Notes under the pieces: model-generated | What the model saw: only the letters and a program-made list of their open reading frames with translations | What the model was told of the DNA's origin: nothing | The model's database searches: none | IMG/VR virus record: IMGVR_UViG_3300033149_001571 | Coordinates: 1-64,000 of that record | Direction: 5' to 3' (one strand) | DNA from: a virus | Length of the DNA stretch: 64,000 nt | In this document: piece by piece, positions 32,443 through 41,615 of the stretch | Numbering within the stretch: position 1 is the stretch's first letter | How the letters are laid out: each line of letters opens with the position of its first letter | Position numbers and translations under genes: made by a program

Positions 32443-33312
32443 CTAGACCCTCTCCGAGAATACCACCCGAACGGTACGCGCGTCGCTTCTCTGGACTCGT
32501 GATTCTACGTTAACGAAGGTCCCCGCGGTCGTACGGTCCACACTCACCGTGGTTCCCGCCTGTAGCACGTCCGGCTCTTCTTGGATTTGCTCGTTAATGA
32601 GGTTCGCGAGCGCTTGCGAAGATCCGGCCTTCGCGAGCTTCTTAACCTTCACGCCTACACCGTAACCCGGTGCCCACGAGAGCCCGCCCGGGTCCGTGAA
32701 GACACGCCGGAAGATCCGTTTGCGGAGCGAGAGAGACGCGCTCTGTATCGCTATATCCCCATTATCTTCGATCCGGTACACCTGATTAGGCTGCCCCGGC
32801 TCCGCGTTAACCACGTAATCGAAGTCCCTGTAGCGCTCTTCGGAGATCGTTACTCGGCTCGCCTGCGGAGCGAAGCGGAGCGCGCGAAACTCGAAGACGT
32901 TAGGGCCTGCGAACGTCTCTCCGTTCTTCCCCCGGATGCTCGTGGAGATCGTTACGCTGTAGCGGACCCGAGACTCTAGCGCCGCGTCCGTAGCCACCTC
33001 GATCTGCTTAGGGTCCTCCTCGTCTACTACCGCCGTCGCGGAGTACGGCTCGCGCGTGGGGACCACTTCACCGGGCGGGACATAGATCTGACCGTTGCCC
33101 GTAACGATCGCGGGGTTCACCGCTTCGAGCGCGTAGTTCTCTTCGTTCGTAGCGCTCGCGAAGCTCTGCGGGTCTAAAGACTCCGGCTCGCGATCGAACA
33201 CTACGACGAATCGATTATTAGAAGCGGGAAGAACCCCGAGCACGGTAATTAGGCCCGGACCCCCCGCGGGTCCGAGCCCGCTACCTAGCGGATCTATTCC
33301 GAAGACGGACAC
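32443..33312 (-). CDS. gp25-like baseplate wedge protein with N-terminal beta domain
   Basis: 289 residues, about twice the usual length of gp25/W proteins. The C-terminal ~110 residues hold the gp25-like core: GDIAIQSASLSLRKRIFRRVFTDPGG, then GYGVGVKVKKLAKAG and LANLINEQIQEEPDV. The N-terminal ~170 residues resemble an Ig-like unit (VLGVLPASNNRFVVVFDREPES, FEFRALRF), an extension not present in P2 W or T4 gp25. Located immediately before J-like, as in many myoviruses. GTG start. Confidence 0.8.
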   Translation of the reverse strand: MSVFGIDPLGSGLGPAGGPGLITVLGVLPASNNRFVVVFDREPESLDPQSFASATNEENYALEAVNPAIVTGNGQIYVPPGEVVPTREPYSATAVVDEEDPKQIEVATDAALESRVRYSVTISTSIRGKNGETFAGPNVFEFRALRFAPQASRVTISEERYRDFDYVVNAEPGQPNQVYRIEDNGDIAIQSASLSLRKRIFRRVFTDPGGLSWAPGYGVGVKVKKLAKAGSSQALANLINEQIQEEPDVLQAGTTVSVDRTTAGTFVNVESRVQRSDARTVRVVFSERV

Positions 33313-33324
33313 CTAGCGGACCCC

Positions 33325-33744
33325 CTACGGGACCGCCGTAACGGAGCCCACCGCGGAGAGAAGCGCGTAGGCGTACGCACCGGAGGCGTCTGCGTAGCCG
33401 GCGACAGTGATCGCAGAGCCGGCCGCGTCCAGCGTATAGGAGGTGTTACCGTCGATCTTCTGGGAGAGCGTGACGGTGATAACCTCCGAGCCTTGCCGCT
33501 TGAACGTGTGAGCGATCATCTCTACGGACTCGTCTTCGAGATCTAGACCGGTGAAGCTATGCGCGTCCGTAGCCTCTTCCGAGAGGTGCAGATTAGCTTC
33601 CGCATCCGCCGCGACCGCGGCCCCTCCGGTAGCTCCGTCCGCCACCACTTGGTTCTTAAATCCCGCGAGATCTCCCGCGCGTGAAGCTCCCCACTTCCCC
33701 AGAGCGTCTCGGAGCGGGGGGCGTGATTGAATCTCTCTTGCCAT
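33325..33744 (-). CDS. Hypothetical baseplate-region protein
   Basis: About 139 residues. I do not recognise the family. Asp/Glu-rich middle (FTGLDLEDESVEMIAHTFKRQG) followed by a strand-rich C-terminus (EVITVTLSQKIDGNTSYTLDAAGSAITVAGYA). ATG at 33744 is chosen over a TTG two codons upstream. Placed between the gpV-like spike region and the gp25-like gene, it is presumably a small baseplate or spike-tip component. Confidence 0.65.
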   Translation of the reverse strand: MAREIQSRPPLRDALGKWGASRAGDLAGFKNQVVADGATGGAAVAADAEANLHLSEEATDAHSFTGLDLEDESVEMIAHTFKRQGSEVITVTLSQKIDGNTSYTLDAAGSAITVAGYADASGAYAYALLSAVGSVTAVP

Positions 33745-33783
33745 GGTCAAAGCCTAGCAGCGTCACCCGGCGCGCGTCTACGG

Positions 33784-34065
33784 CTAGGCTCTCTCGCCAC
33801 ATACGGCCACGTCTAGAGCTTCGTCTAGATCGTCTCTCCGTCTGCCGGGCTCTCCCGTACCTACCACCGTCGCGCCCTCTGAGCCCCATAGAAGCCACAA
33901 GCGGCGGCGAAGCTGGACAGAGAGGTAGCGCAGGCACACCCCGTCTATGCACCGATCTACCTCTAACGTGGCAAGCGTGATCCCCCCGGAGCGGTGGGCA
34001 CGAAGAAGACGCCCCGCGATTCTTTTCGCGGTCTTATTATTAGGCGTCCAGTCCTCCGCTCCCAT
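33784..34065 (-). CDS. Hypothetical protein after the spike gene
   Basis: 93 residues, basic, with a helical RLLRAHRSGG and LSVQLRRRLWLLWG segment and two isolated Cys (DRCIDGVC). ATG is 4 bases after the spike stop codon, without a clear ribosome site, consistent with coupled translation. No family recognised. Existence rests on frame, spacing and the absence of a competing frame. Confidence 0.55.
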   Translation of the reverse strand: MGAEDWTPNNKTAKRIAGRLLRAHRSGGITLATLEVDRCIDGVCLRYLSVQLRRRLWLLWGSEGATVVGTGEPGRRRDDLDEALDVAVCGERA

Positions 34066-34069
34066 CGGA

Positions 34070-35026
34070 TCAATCGTCGGCTACGGTATTCATGCTCCCG
34101 CCCTTCGGGGCGGCTTCGATGCTCGTAGCGAGCGCGGCGGTAGTGCCTACGGTACTAGCGGCGCTAAGCGTGTTCACGTAAAGCGGAGCTAGCACCGCGG
34201 CTGCCGTGGTCTCCGTAGCCCACGCGGCCACGAAAGCGGTTAATGCCCCGATGTACGTCCACCACGCCGGATCGATCGCCGCGTTGCTCTGCGTTCGGTC
34301 CTTCACGCGGAAGACCCCCTCCGCCGGAAGAGGGAAGCCGCTAGGGTCTAGCGGGGGCGGTATGGTGGGGTTCGTGTTCGGGGTGGGCGTGTAGCTACCC
34401 CCCGGCTCCCCGGGCTCTACGAAGCCCTCTCCGGCTACCTCCGGGGGCGTGGGGGCGGTGGAGAAGCCTACCCCGCTCCCGATATGGGTACGGCCCCCCA
34501 CTAACACCTGTTCCCCCGCGGAGACGCTCACCTCTACGGAGCCGCCGGAGTGAATCAAGATATCCGCCCCCTCTCCGGTCTCGATCGCGAAGATCTGCCC
34601 GGCGGCGGTCTTGACGAATGAGAACATAGGGGCCGGCGTTCCACTCGAAGACGTAGAGAGCCCCGCCACACTCCCGGGGAACGGCCACGATTGATCCGAG
34701 CACCTTCCGAGAATCACCGGGTCCCCGGTCTCCGCGTTCGGAAAGCCGACCACTACCCGTTGCCCGTACGAGAGCGGGACGTAGGCCCCGCCGCCGTCCA
34801 TGGAATCGAAGTCTAGCCGCGCTACGATCTCGTCCCCGCTCGGGGCTAGAGTCACCTCTACGAGAACGTCTCCGCCTTCGATGCGAGCGAAGGCCGGCGT
34901 AAGGTCCACATGCCCCACGGTGCCATACGATAGGAAATTCCGCGGGAAGCCGTTCGTCTGTTCTCGGATGCGCGAGAAATCGAGCGCGCGCTGGTGCGTT
35001 CGCGTGTAGGCTGGATTCTTCTTCAT
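34070..35026 (-). CDS. gpV-like baseplate spike protein
   Basis: 318 residues. An OB-fold like that of gp5/gpV spikes is suggested by SYGTVGHVDLTPAFARIEGGDVLVEVTL and VPLSYGQRVVVGFPNAETGDPVILGRC. After it comes a beta-helix-like repeat region (ADILIHSGGSVEVSVSAGEQVLVGG), a Pro/Gly linker (GSYTPTPNTNPTIPPPLDP) and an Ala/Thr-rich helical C-terminus. The spike pierces the host envelope at the tip of the tail tube. ATGA overlap with the hub gene. Confidence 0.8.
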   Translation of the reverse strand: MKKNPAYTRTHQRALDFSRIREQTNGFPRNFLSYGTVGHVDLTPAFARIEGGDVLVEVTLAPSGDEIVARLDFDSMDGGGAYVPLSYGQRVVVGFPNAETGDPVILGRCSDQSWPFPGSVAGLSTSSSGTPAPMFSFVKTAAGQIFAIETGEGADILIHSGGSVEVSVSAGEQVLVGGRTHIGSGVGFSTAPTPPEVAGEGFVEPGEPGGSYTPTPNTNPTIPPPLDPSGFPLPAEGVFRVKDRTQSNAAIDPAWWTYIGALTAFVAAWATETTAAAVLAPLYVNTLSAASTVGTTAALATSIEAAPKGGSMNTVADD

Positions 35027-37002
35027 GGATTGAACCTCCGAAGCAATTCTAGCGCCGCGTCCGCTCCGGCTAGTTCTTCGTCTACCGCGTTCCGTGCGTC
35101 TAGGTAGTTAATCGCTTCGATCGAGAACTTGAATCCGCTAGTCGCGTCGAAATCGATCCCCACCGTGCGGACGTAGAAGCGACGCTGTACCTTATCGCTC
35201 TCGCTCGCCCCCGCGGCTAGTGCTGCCGCCTCATCGGAGAATCCGTAGACTTCTACGAGCGCGCGTGCTCTCCCCTCTAGCCCTAACGCCTCGAAGTTCC
35301 CGGCCTGAGTAACGAACGCCCCCGAGACCCCCGAGCCGGAGGATATCGAAGGAACCAGCGCGGTCTCGATAGGGTCCCCCGCCTGTAGCTGGAAGAGATC
35401 CGCGCGGCCCGTTCCCACGTTCTCGCGGAACCCGGCTAGAGCGGTCGTCTCTATGTTTACGAGGAATTCCCCGCGCCCCAACTGCTGGTAGATGGATTCC
35501 GCGATCCTGTTTAGAGTCTGCTGCGCGCTTCGTCCGTCTAGTGACCCGGGGATCCGGTCCTTTAGAAGAATCGTTAGGTACTCCGAACGATCCCCGAGCC
35601 CCTCCGCGTTCGCGGTCGCTCGGTTCGTGGCCGGGTCCGGTGGGTACTTCGTGGATATAGGCTCCCCCGTATCCGCCTCGATAGCGCTCACGGCTACCCC
35701 GGTCGGTACGTTGCGGCCGGTGAAGCTCCGGGAGATCGATACGCTGTCCACGTTGTACCCGTAGACGAACTCCCGCACGTTCTTAGCGTCGTTTGGATAA
35801 TAGGTCTTAGGTAGATCGATCACTAGCTCCGCCGGCGGTAGGGTGCCCGTCCGGTCCGCCTTCGTGGGCGTGCGGAAGTAGCAGATAAATCCCGCCCCTA
35901 CACAGATATCGGTCACGAAGTCCCAATAGCTTATGGTCTCATTCGATCCGCCGGACCTAGAGCGCTTCGCGTTCCCTTTGGAGTCGAAGTAGGTCGCCCC
36001 CTTCACTTGCGCGAGCGTGGGGAGGGGAGCCCCCGTCGCGTTCGTGACGCGGAGCCCTCGAAGCGCTGGGAGCCCGTAGCGGCGCGCGAGAATCGGTACG
36101 GCGTTCGTAGTGGCTTCCACCTCCTGAGCCTGTACGAGCGCCACCGTAGCTCTAGCGAGCGTCTCGTTAAGCCTTGCGATCTCGGATGTAATCGCGGTGT
36201 TCGTCGGCTCTCTCGCTTGCGCGGCGGTGAGCTTCGCGATCTTCTTCGTGAGATACGAGATCTGGAATTGGAGCCGTCGCGAGTCCGTACGCGCATCGAT
36301 CCGCCGCGGGTAGTCTTCCCCCACGGTGGGCGCGGTGATCTGCGCGTCTGGTTCGCCTACGATGATCTCCCGGATCACCTCATCAATCGCTAGATCCTTC
36401 GGGATACCCGAGAGCCCGCCGGTAGGCATGTTCGCATCGATTAGGACCGCGGTGATATCTCGGCACGTGATAGAGACCGCATCGTCTCCGTCTTGCGAGG
36501 CTTCCCAATCGTCTACGTACCCGCGGAATACTTCGTTGGATCTGACGTTGACGGTGGTTCCGTCTTTCGTGGTGCGGACTAGCTCCCCATCCACTAGCTG
36601 GATCGAGCTTAGCTCCGCGTCTTCGATCTCCGTCTCGGATTCTGGGATTAGGGTCGTACGAGACTCGCCGTAGATGGGGCCGATACCCCTAGCGTATTCG
36701 CCGGGGTCTAGGGTCCCCATAAACACCTGTACCGCGCACGCTCGGAGCCACCGCGGATCTATGGGGAGTCTCCCGTAAGGGATCGTGATTCGAGCTTCGT
36801 CCGCGTTCCGGTAGCTGTTACGGGTGACGCTGCAATTGGTTGGGATGATCTTCTCATCGATTAGAACGAATCCGTAATCCACCGGGTCCGTATCCGGTAC
36901 GGCCGGACTCCGGTCCGGCGGTGCTGCGCGTACGAAGTCCTCGAAGCGAAGACGAAGACGGACCCAGCACTGTGGGTAGTAGACGTCCCCGCGCTGTGTC
37001 AC
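35023..37002 (-). CDS. Baseplate hub protein (gpD/gp27-like)
   Basis: 659 residues. Beta-rich with the overall layout of hub proteins: an N-terminal 'VLIDEKIIPTNCSVTRNSYRNADEARITIPYGRLPIDPRWLRACAVQVFMG' domain, a middle VFRGYVDDWEASQDGDDAVSITCRDITAVLID segment as in late control D proteins, and a C-terminal ATSGFKFSIEAINYL strand. A charged helical stretch at ~255-310 interrupts it. It forms the trimeric hub under the tube and carries the spike encoded by the next gene. GTG start overlaps the LysM-like gene by 4 bases. Confidence 0.8.
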   Translation of the reverse strand: MTQRGDVYYPQCWVRLRLRFEDFVRAAPPDRSPAVPDTDPVDYGFVLIDEKIIPTNCSVTRNSYRNADEARITIPYGRLPIDPRWLRACAVQVFMGTLDPGEYARGIGPIYGESRTTLIPESETEIEDAELSSIQLVDGELVRTTKDGTTVNVRSNEVFRGYVDDWEASQDGDDAVSITCRDITAVLIDANMPTGGLSGIPKDLAIDEVIREIIVGEPDAQITAPTVGEDYPRRIDARTDSRRLQFQISYLTKKIAKLTAAQAREPTNTAITSEIARLNETLARATVALVQAQEVEATTNAVPILARRYGLPALRGLRVTNATGAPLPTLAQVKGATYFDSKGNAKRSRSGGSNETISYWDFVTDICVGAGFICYFRTPTKADRTGTLPPAELVIDLPKTYYPNDAKNVREFVYGYNVDSVSISRSFTGRNVPTGVAVSAIEADTGEPISTKYPPDPATNRATANAEGLGDRSEYLTILLKDRIPGSLDGRSAQQTLNRIAESIYQQLGRGEFLVNIETTALAGFRENVGTGRADLFQLQAGDPIETALVPSISSGSGVSGAFVTQAGNFEALGLEGRARALVEVYGFSDEAAALAAGASESDKVQRRFYVRTVGIDFDATSGFKFSIEAINYLDARNAVDEELAGADAALELLRRFNP

Positions 37003-38201
37003 GGACTACCGATCCCCTGATCTAGCCGCGGAACATAGATAGTCTGGCCGCGCGTGATCAACTTAGACGCGAGCCCGTTAAAGTCCGCGATCGTGGTCCA
37101 CTCGTCCGGGTCTCCGTAGTATTCGGTTGATACGTCTACGAGGGACGTACCCTCCCGGCCTTGAACGATAGCGAGAAGATCCGGGGACTCTAGCTCTTCG
37201 ATCTGGGAGCGTGTAGTAGCGGCCTCCACCCCGAGACGCCTAGCGTTCGCGGCGATAACTTGCGCGGCTGTAGCGGCCTCGTTCACCGCGATGGGGTTCC
37301 CGTCTTCCTTAGCTGCCGCGTAGGCTTGCGGGACTCGGTTCGCGGTGTCTACGACGTCACGAGCCGCGAGAACGATCGACGTTAACTGTTCTTTGATCGT
37401 TCCGAGAACCTCTAGCGGAATCAGTCCGCCCGCTACGATAGCCTCGAAGCTCTCGATTAGAGAGCCGGCGAGAGATGCCAGACGGGTGATCCTTTGCGTG
37501 ATGAGAGTGACCGATCCGCGAAGAAGAGCCAGCGCAGTGTTGATCTGGTTAATGAACTCTTGAACCGCTGAGATTAGCTGAGCGAGCAATCCCGGGACGT
37601 CCAGCCGCGGCTTCTCGTTTATGGTCTGCGGTGCTACGGAATCACCGATCCACTTAAACTCAATCTCCCACCCTATGTCTTCTTCACGGTCATGAGTCGG
37701 ATCGAATCTCTCGATAAACCCGAAGCGCACGAGAGAGCCCCACTCCACCCGGAGAAGCTGTCCGGCTCTCTGTAGTAGGTAGATCGCGTCTCGCACCGTT
37801 CGCGCTCGTGTAGCGTCTCCGGTGGGCACCGCCCCGCCACTATCGAAGCTCTTCCCTCCGATAGCGTTCGACCCGGACCGCCCCGGTGGGGCTACCGCGG
37901 GGAAATTGAGAAGAGTGACCCGCGAATCCTGCCGGTCTAGAAATACGTCCTTCCACTTCCCCGAGATCGTAGTATTTGACCACGTAGGACCTAGCACCTG
38001 AGCCTGTGCGACCGGGTTCCCGGGGAAGTATTTCACCTCCACGCGCTCTTCGCTTCCCCACGTCACGCCGCGGTAAGGGAGCGAGCGCCCCCGTAGAACG
38101 AGCGCGCGGCCTTCCCCCGTGGTCTCGCTAATCGAGAAGGGGAACGCCTGCGAGGGGACGCGCTCCGCGGCCTGTAGCGCTCGGGGGTTAAGGAGGACCA
38201 T
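36999..38201 (-). CDS. LysM-like tail/baseplate protein
   Basis: 400 residues. An N-terminal domain resembling DNA-circularisation/tail proteins (ALVLRGRSLPYRGVTWGSEERVEVKYFPG, FLDRQDSRVTLL) is followed by a long helical region (~215-330). The C-terminal LysM-like unit (VDVSTEYYGDPDEWTTIADFNGL ... ITRGQTIYVPRL) is typical of gp53/gpX-type baseplate proteins, where it contacts the hub or sheath initiator rather than peptidoglycan. Located between tape measure and hub. Confidence 0.78.
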   Translation of the reverse strand: MVLLNPRALQAAERVPSQAFPFSISETTGEGRALVLRGRSLPYRGVTWGSEERVEVKYFPGNPVAQAQVLGPTWSNTTISGKWKDVFLDRQDSRVTLLNFPAVAPPGRSGSNAIGGKSFDSGGAVPTGDATRARTVRDAIYLLQRAGQLLRVEWGSLVRFGFIERFDPTHDREEDIGWEIEFKWIGDSVAPQTINEKPRLDVPGLLAQLISAVQEFINQINTALALLRGSVTLITQRITRLASLAGSLIESFEAIVAGGLIPLEVLGTIKEQLTSIVLAARDVVDTANRVPQAYAAAKEDGNPIAVNEAATAAQVIAANARRLGVEAATTRSQIEELESPDLLAIVQGREGTSLVDVSTEYYGDPDEWTTIADFNGLASKLITRGQTIYVPRLDQGIGSP

Positions 38202-38210
38202 AGCTCTAGC

Positions 38211-40424
38211 CTACACTCCCGAAGCCGGTAGCGCGGTGCTCTGCGTCCGCTTGCGGACGCTCTCGTCTACCGCCTTGTAAAAGGCACCGATTACGCGGTC
38301 CGGATCCTGATTCCTGAGATCCTGATTAACCACCATCTTATGAATGTTCGTCACGTTCCCCGCGGGACCGCCGGGCCCCTCCCCCGTCTGCGTCCCCCGG
38401 CTGAGCGGCCCGCCGTCCCCTAGCCCCTTGTCCGCCTTCTTCTGCGCGCTAGCCCACGCCTTCCGAAACTTGCCAGAAGAGAGCCCCTCCGTGATTCGGT
38501 CCGCCGCGTTCCATAGCTGGGTAGAGTCCTTCGCATCCTGCTGGATATCCTTAACGGTCCCGGTCATGCTCGCCCGGAGCCTAGATACGGAATCGGTCAT
38601 CGAATCCGCCGCGCCGCTAACCTTATCCCCTAGCCCCGTTAGATTCATTTGGTAGGCCGCGTCCGCTACTACTCGGAGGAGTCCCCGGATCATGTGAGCG
38701 AATCCGGTGATTACTGCTAGGAACCCGAGCTTAACAACTCGAAGACCCGCGGTGAAAGCATTGAACACGTACTGAAAGGCTCCGGCTATTTTCATCCCCA
38801 CCGCGAGAGCACCGGTAAGGGAGTAGACGGCATCCGCCGCCATGTTGATTACTCCCTGGGCACCGCTCGTGGTGTCCGTGAAGCCTAGTATCTCTTCGCC
38901 CGCGAGACGGAGCCCGTCTAGCATGGACTCGAACGCATCTAGCAGCGGCCCGATCGTGATCGTTCCATCTCGAACACCTTTTAAGATCTCATCCCACCGC
39001 GAGACGAAAGCCATAACGATAGCGCCGCCGGCCGCTGCTACCCCCACGAGCGCCGCCGCTCCGACTAGGAAGATCGGGAGCGCGAAGAGAGCGGCGCTAC
39101 CCATAGACATAATCGCGGGTCCTAGCTTCGCGATTGAGCCGGCCGCGCCTCCGGACTGTAAGAGCTTAGCGATCCCACCGATCGCCCCCTTCGCCGCGCC
39201 GCCTACCGCTCCGGCCGCCTTACCTACGCGGCCCGCCGCCATGAGACCGCCACCTACCACCGCCCGCGCGGCGGCTACCTTAACGAAGAGAGTCGCCGCA
39301 CGTAAACCCGTATCGAACGCCGTCTGTAATCTCGCGATGATGCTAGGCCAGTTATCCGCGAGATAGGAGATCCACCCTTCCATCTTCCCCGCGAAGTAGT
39401 CCGCCGCTTCCCCGATACGAGACCCGAGCGAAGCCCCTAGGTTCCGGAGCTTCTGCATGGTCTGCCCCGTAGGGTCTAGGACTCCGCCCTCTCCCACCAT
39501 GCTCTTGAATCGATCTTTGAGCTTCGAGAAGGCTACTTGACCGATCTCCTTCTGGATAATCTGAAAGTCCGAGAAGATCGTAGACGTGAGACCGGTCCAC
39601 GTCTCGCCTAGAGCTTCCGTCGCGGTGCCTAGCTTCTTCGTAGCGGACCGGATTAGCTCGTACCTCTTCTCCGGTGCTAGACGGTTGAATTCGCGGGTGA
39701 GCTTCTCGCCCATCTGCATATTCTCCCCGAAGTACCCGAGAGCCTGCCCCGCATCTAGAATCGGCTTCTGTAAGACCTTCCACGTCTGGAATTCCGCGCC
39801 CGCTCCACCGGTAAGGATGCGCGAAAGCTGGGCACCCGTCGTCGCGAAGTCTCCACCCATAACTAGACCTAGGGCTAGAGATTCCTTCGATAAGTCTAGG
39901 ATGCTTTGCATATTATCCGTAACGGCTCGCGCACCCGGGAGCATGTTCTGAAACATGATCCGGGCTTGATCGAAGCTCGCCGGACTCTTCGCGGCGATCA
40001 TGAAGAGACGATCCATGGTCGTCTCCCCGATCTCTAGATTCTTTCGGAACTGCTCCGCGGCGGCGTTCGCCGGGTCCATCCCGTCCGCTACCAACGTCTT
40101 AAACGTGGAGACGGAGTGATCCATTAACTGGAGCGTGGTCGCAATCGTGTACTGCGTGTTTTCAAGCTCCACGTTAAAGCGGACCGCCCCCGCCACGAGA
40201 GCACCGAAGCCCGCCGCACCTGCGAGCACCGTAGCGCTCCCCGCCATAACCGCGAACGCCTTCCCGGCCGCGATCGTGTTCCCTGCGATTCTTTGGCCGG
40301 CGCGATCCATCGCGTCCGCGCTCTTCATGAATCCGCGGGAGAATTTTTGCATCGCGGAGGCTTGCTTCTTCGCCCCGGACGCTTCGAGAATCGCCCGGAC
40401 GTGGTATTCGATTCCTTCGGCCAT
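38211..40424 (-). CDS. Tape measure protein
   Basis: 737 residues, the only gene here with the Ala/Gly-rich, helix-plus-membrane-segment layout of tape measures. It has an N-terminal coiled region (AMQKFSRGFMKSADAMDRAGQRIAG), hydrophobic stretches at ~55-80 and ~400-480 (ALFALPIFLVGAAALVGVAAAGGAIV), and a Gly/Pro-rich C-terminus. With the family rule of about 0.15 nm of tail per residue, it predicts a tail near 110 nm. It follows the tail assembly chaperone pair, the standard order. Confidence 0.88.
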   Translation of the reverse strand: MAEGIEYHVRAILEASGAKKQASAMQKFSRGFMKSADAMDRAGQRIAGNTIAAGKAFAVMAGSATVLAGAAGFGALVAGAVRFNVELENTQYTIATTLQLMDHSVSTFKTLVADGMDPANAAAEQFRKNLEIGETTMDRLFMIAAKSPASFDQARIMFQNMLPGARAVTDNMQSILDLSKESLALGLVMGGDFATTGAQLSRILTGGAGAEFQTWKVLQKPILDAGQALGYFGENMQMGEKLTREFNRLAPEKRYELIRSATKKLGTATEALGETWTGLTSTIFSDFQIIQKEIGQVAFSKLKDRFKSMVGEGGVLDPTGQTMQKLRNLGASLGSRIGEAADYFAGKMEGWISYLADNWPSIIARLQTAFDTGLRAATLFVKVAAARAVVGGGLMAAGRVGKAAGAVGGAAKGAIGGIAKLLQSGGAAGSIAKLGPAIMSMGSAALFALPIFLVGAAALVGVAAAGGAIVMAFVSRWDEILKGVRDGTITIGPLLDAFESMLDGLRLAGEEILGFTDTTSGAQGVINMAADAVYSLTGALAVGMKIAGAFQYVFNAFTAGLRVVKLGFLAVITGFAHMIRGLLRVVADAAYQMNLTGLGDKVSGAADSMTDSVSRLRASMTGTVKDIQQDAKDSTQLWNAADRITEGLSSGKFRKAWASAQKKADKGLGDGGPLSRGTQTGEGPGGPAGNVTNIHKMVVNQDLRNQDPDRVIGAFYKAVDESVRKRTQSTALPASGV

Positions 40425-40440
40425 GCCCCTAGAGTCTACC

Positions 40441-40764
40441 CTACCGCGGCGCTCCCCCGCGAGAGCGGAAGGGGTCTCCCCCCTTCTTGTGCTCTTCTTC
40501 GAGGTACTGGCCGACGAAGGTAGCCACCCGGAAGAGCTTCGAGATCGGCCACCGTTCTACGTCGTCGATTCTTTGATTACCGTAGCGAGCGACGAAGACT
40601 ACCGTCTTCCACACTCCCCGAAACTCGCGGATCCAATCCCGCGCGAACATGGATACCCACCGGTCCCACGAGAGCCTGTAGGTCTCTTCGAGACTCTTCG
40701 TAGGCTCCGGGGGCGGCGGTGCTGCTACCAGTATCCCACCCTCTAGCGCGAGCGTGGGGGGCAT
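40441..40764 (-). CDS. Tail assembly chaperone, downstream frame (GT-like extension)
   Basis: From its first ATG, 107 residues. Helical, with LEETYRLSWDRWVSMFARDWIREFRGVWKTVVF. This frame stays open upstream of the ATG through ATSAQLAEEDPPRWV into the end of the preceding chaperone gene, where it is in the +1 frame. Two overlapping small genes just before the tape measure are usually joined by programmed frameshifting (gpG/gpGT type), and a slippery CCC-G lies at the right place. The product is therefore probably an extension of the 40802-41203 protein that recruits the tape measure. Independent start at 40764 remains possible. Confidence 0.75.
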   Translation of the reverse strand: MPPTLALEGGILVAAPPPPEPTKSLEETYRLSWDRWVSMFARDWIREFRGVWKTVVFVARYGNQRIDDVERWPISKLFRVATFVGQYLEEEHKKGGDPFRSRGGAPR

Positions 40765-40801
40765 GACCCACCGCGGCGGATCTTCTTCGGCTAGCTGCGC
40801 G

Positions 40802-41203
40802 CTAGTGGCCGGGCTTCCCGGAAGAGAGAAACATCTCCACGTCCACCTCTTCCACGCTTTGCATACGCATAAAGGCCGCCTCTACGAGACGGCGGCCCTT
40901 CGAGCCGATCGCGTCCCACCACGCCTCTAGCTTCGCTCTCTCGCGCGCCGCCTTCCATTCCCCCACCTGCCACACTGCCGCGAACATAAGCTCTCTCCCT
41001 AGCGCGCTCGCGTTCTGCCCGGCGATCTTCGCCGCGTGGTCCTGCTGGCGCGGGCTAATCTCCGTCATCTTAAACGAGCGATCCGCCTCCGAGAAGCCGG
41101 ACGAACCCCACCCGAGTCCCACCATGGACTCCGGGATCGTGTACTCGATAAAGGGGCGCTCTGATTCTGTTTTGATTTGTTTCGGTAGTCCGAGATCCGA
41201 CAT
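40802..41203 (-). CDS. Tail assembly chaperone (gpG-like)
   Basis: 133 residues. The N-terminal half is extended (IEYTIPESMVGLGWGSSGFSEADRSFKM). The C-terminal half is helical (AAVWQVGEWKAARERAKLEAWWDAIGSKGRRLVEAAFMRM), ending in FLSSGKPGH. Size, helical content and position two genes before the tape measure fit a tail assembly chaperone. ATG has AGGAGA upstream. Near its end it reads AAG CCC GGC CAC TAG, with an alternative downstream frame entered by a +1 slip at CCC-G. Confidence 0.75.
   Translation of the reverse strand: MSDLGLPKQIKTESERPFIEYTIPESMVGLGWGSSGFSEADRSFKMTEISPRQQDHAAKIAGQNASALGRELMFAAVWQVGEWKAARERAKLEAWWDAIGSKGRRLVEAAFMRMQSVEEVDVEMFLSSGKPGH
40811..40813 (-). other. Candidate +1 programmed frameshift site in tail chaperone pair
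   Basis: The codon CCC followed by G (AAG CCC G GCC) lies three codons before the upstream stop. A Pro-tRNA re-pairing from CCC to CCG moves the ribosome +1 into the downstream frame, which is open from here to 40441. The -1 frame from the same place hits a stop quickly (…GCGCGCAGCTAG), so +1 (or -2) is the only shift that joins the two genes. Confidence 0.5.
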
Positions 41204-41258
41204 AGGGGAAGTCTCCTAGCGCTTCGAGGTTACACGAAGAGCGCGGAGAGCGTAAGGG

Positions 41259-41615
41259 GTGTCCGTGCTCCCCTTCGACGTAGACGGCCGCGAGGTAGCG
41301 GCGGACCTAGAGGATCTCCGGTGGGACCGCTACGGCCCGGACGGCGTTCTAGTAGAGCGCCACGTAGGCGCGGACATTGTGGAGAAGCGCGGCCCGTGGG
41401 CTACCGTGATTCTTTCGGTTCAAGATAAGAAGCGGGGGCGGTGGCTCGCTACCCGCTACGTCTTCGCCCGGTACCGGAAGGAAGCCGGCGCGTGGAGATT
41501 ACAGAGCTACTTTCGCGCTTCCCCCTCCGTCTTCGAGGCTCTTCCCGCGAAGATCTCCGAAGCTCTAACCCTAACCCCTGAAAGAGAGAAAGACATATGT
41601 GGATCTTCTTCCTAG
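41259..41615 (+). CDS. Plus-strand protein of inverted island, first gene
   Basis: 118 residues, on the strand opposite to all surrounding structural genes. It reads LRWDRYGPDGVLVERHVGADIVEKRGPWATVILSVQDKKRG and ARYRKEAGAWRLQSYFR, a beta-rich pattern seen in small phage regulatory proteins, but I cannot name a family. GTG at 41259 is the longest frame. GTG at 41265 has AAGGGG at better spacing. It overlaps the next plus-strand gene by 19 bases, so the two form an operon. No minus-strand frame of comparable length competes here. Confidence 0.7.
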   Translation: MSVLPFDVDGREVAADLEDLRWDRYGPDGVLVERHVGADIVEKRGPWATVILSVQDKKRGRWLATRYVFARYRKEAGAWRLQSYFRASPSVFEALPAKISEALTLTPEREKDICGSSS

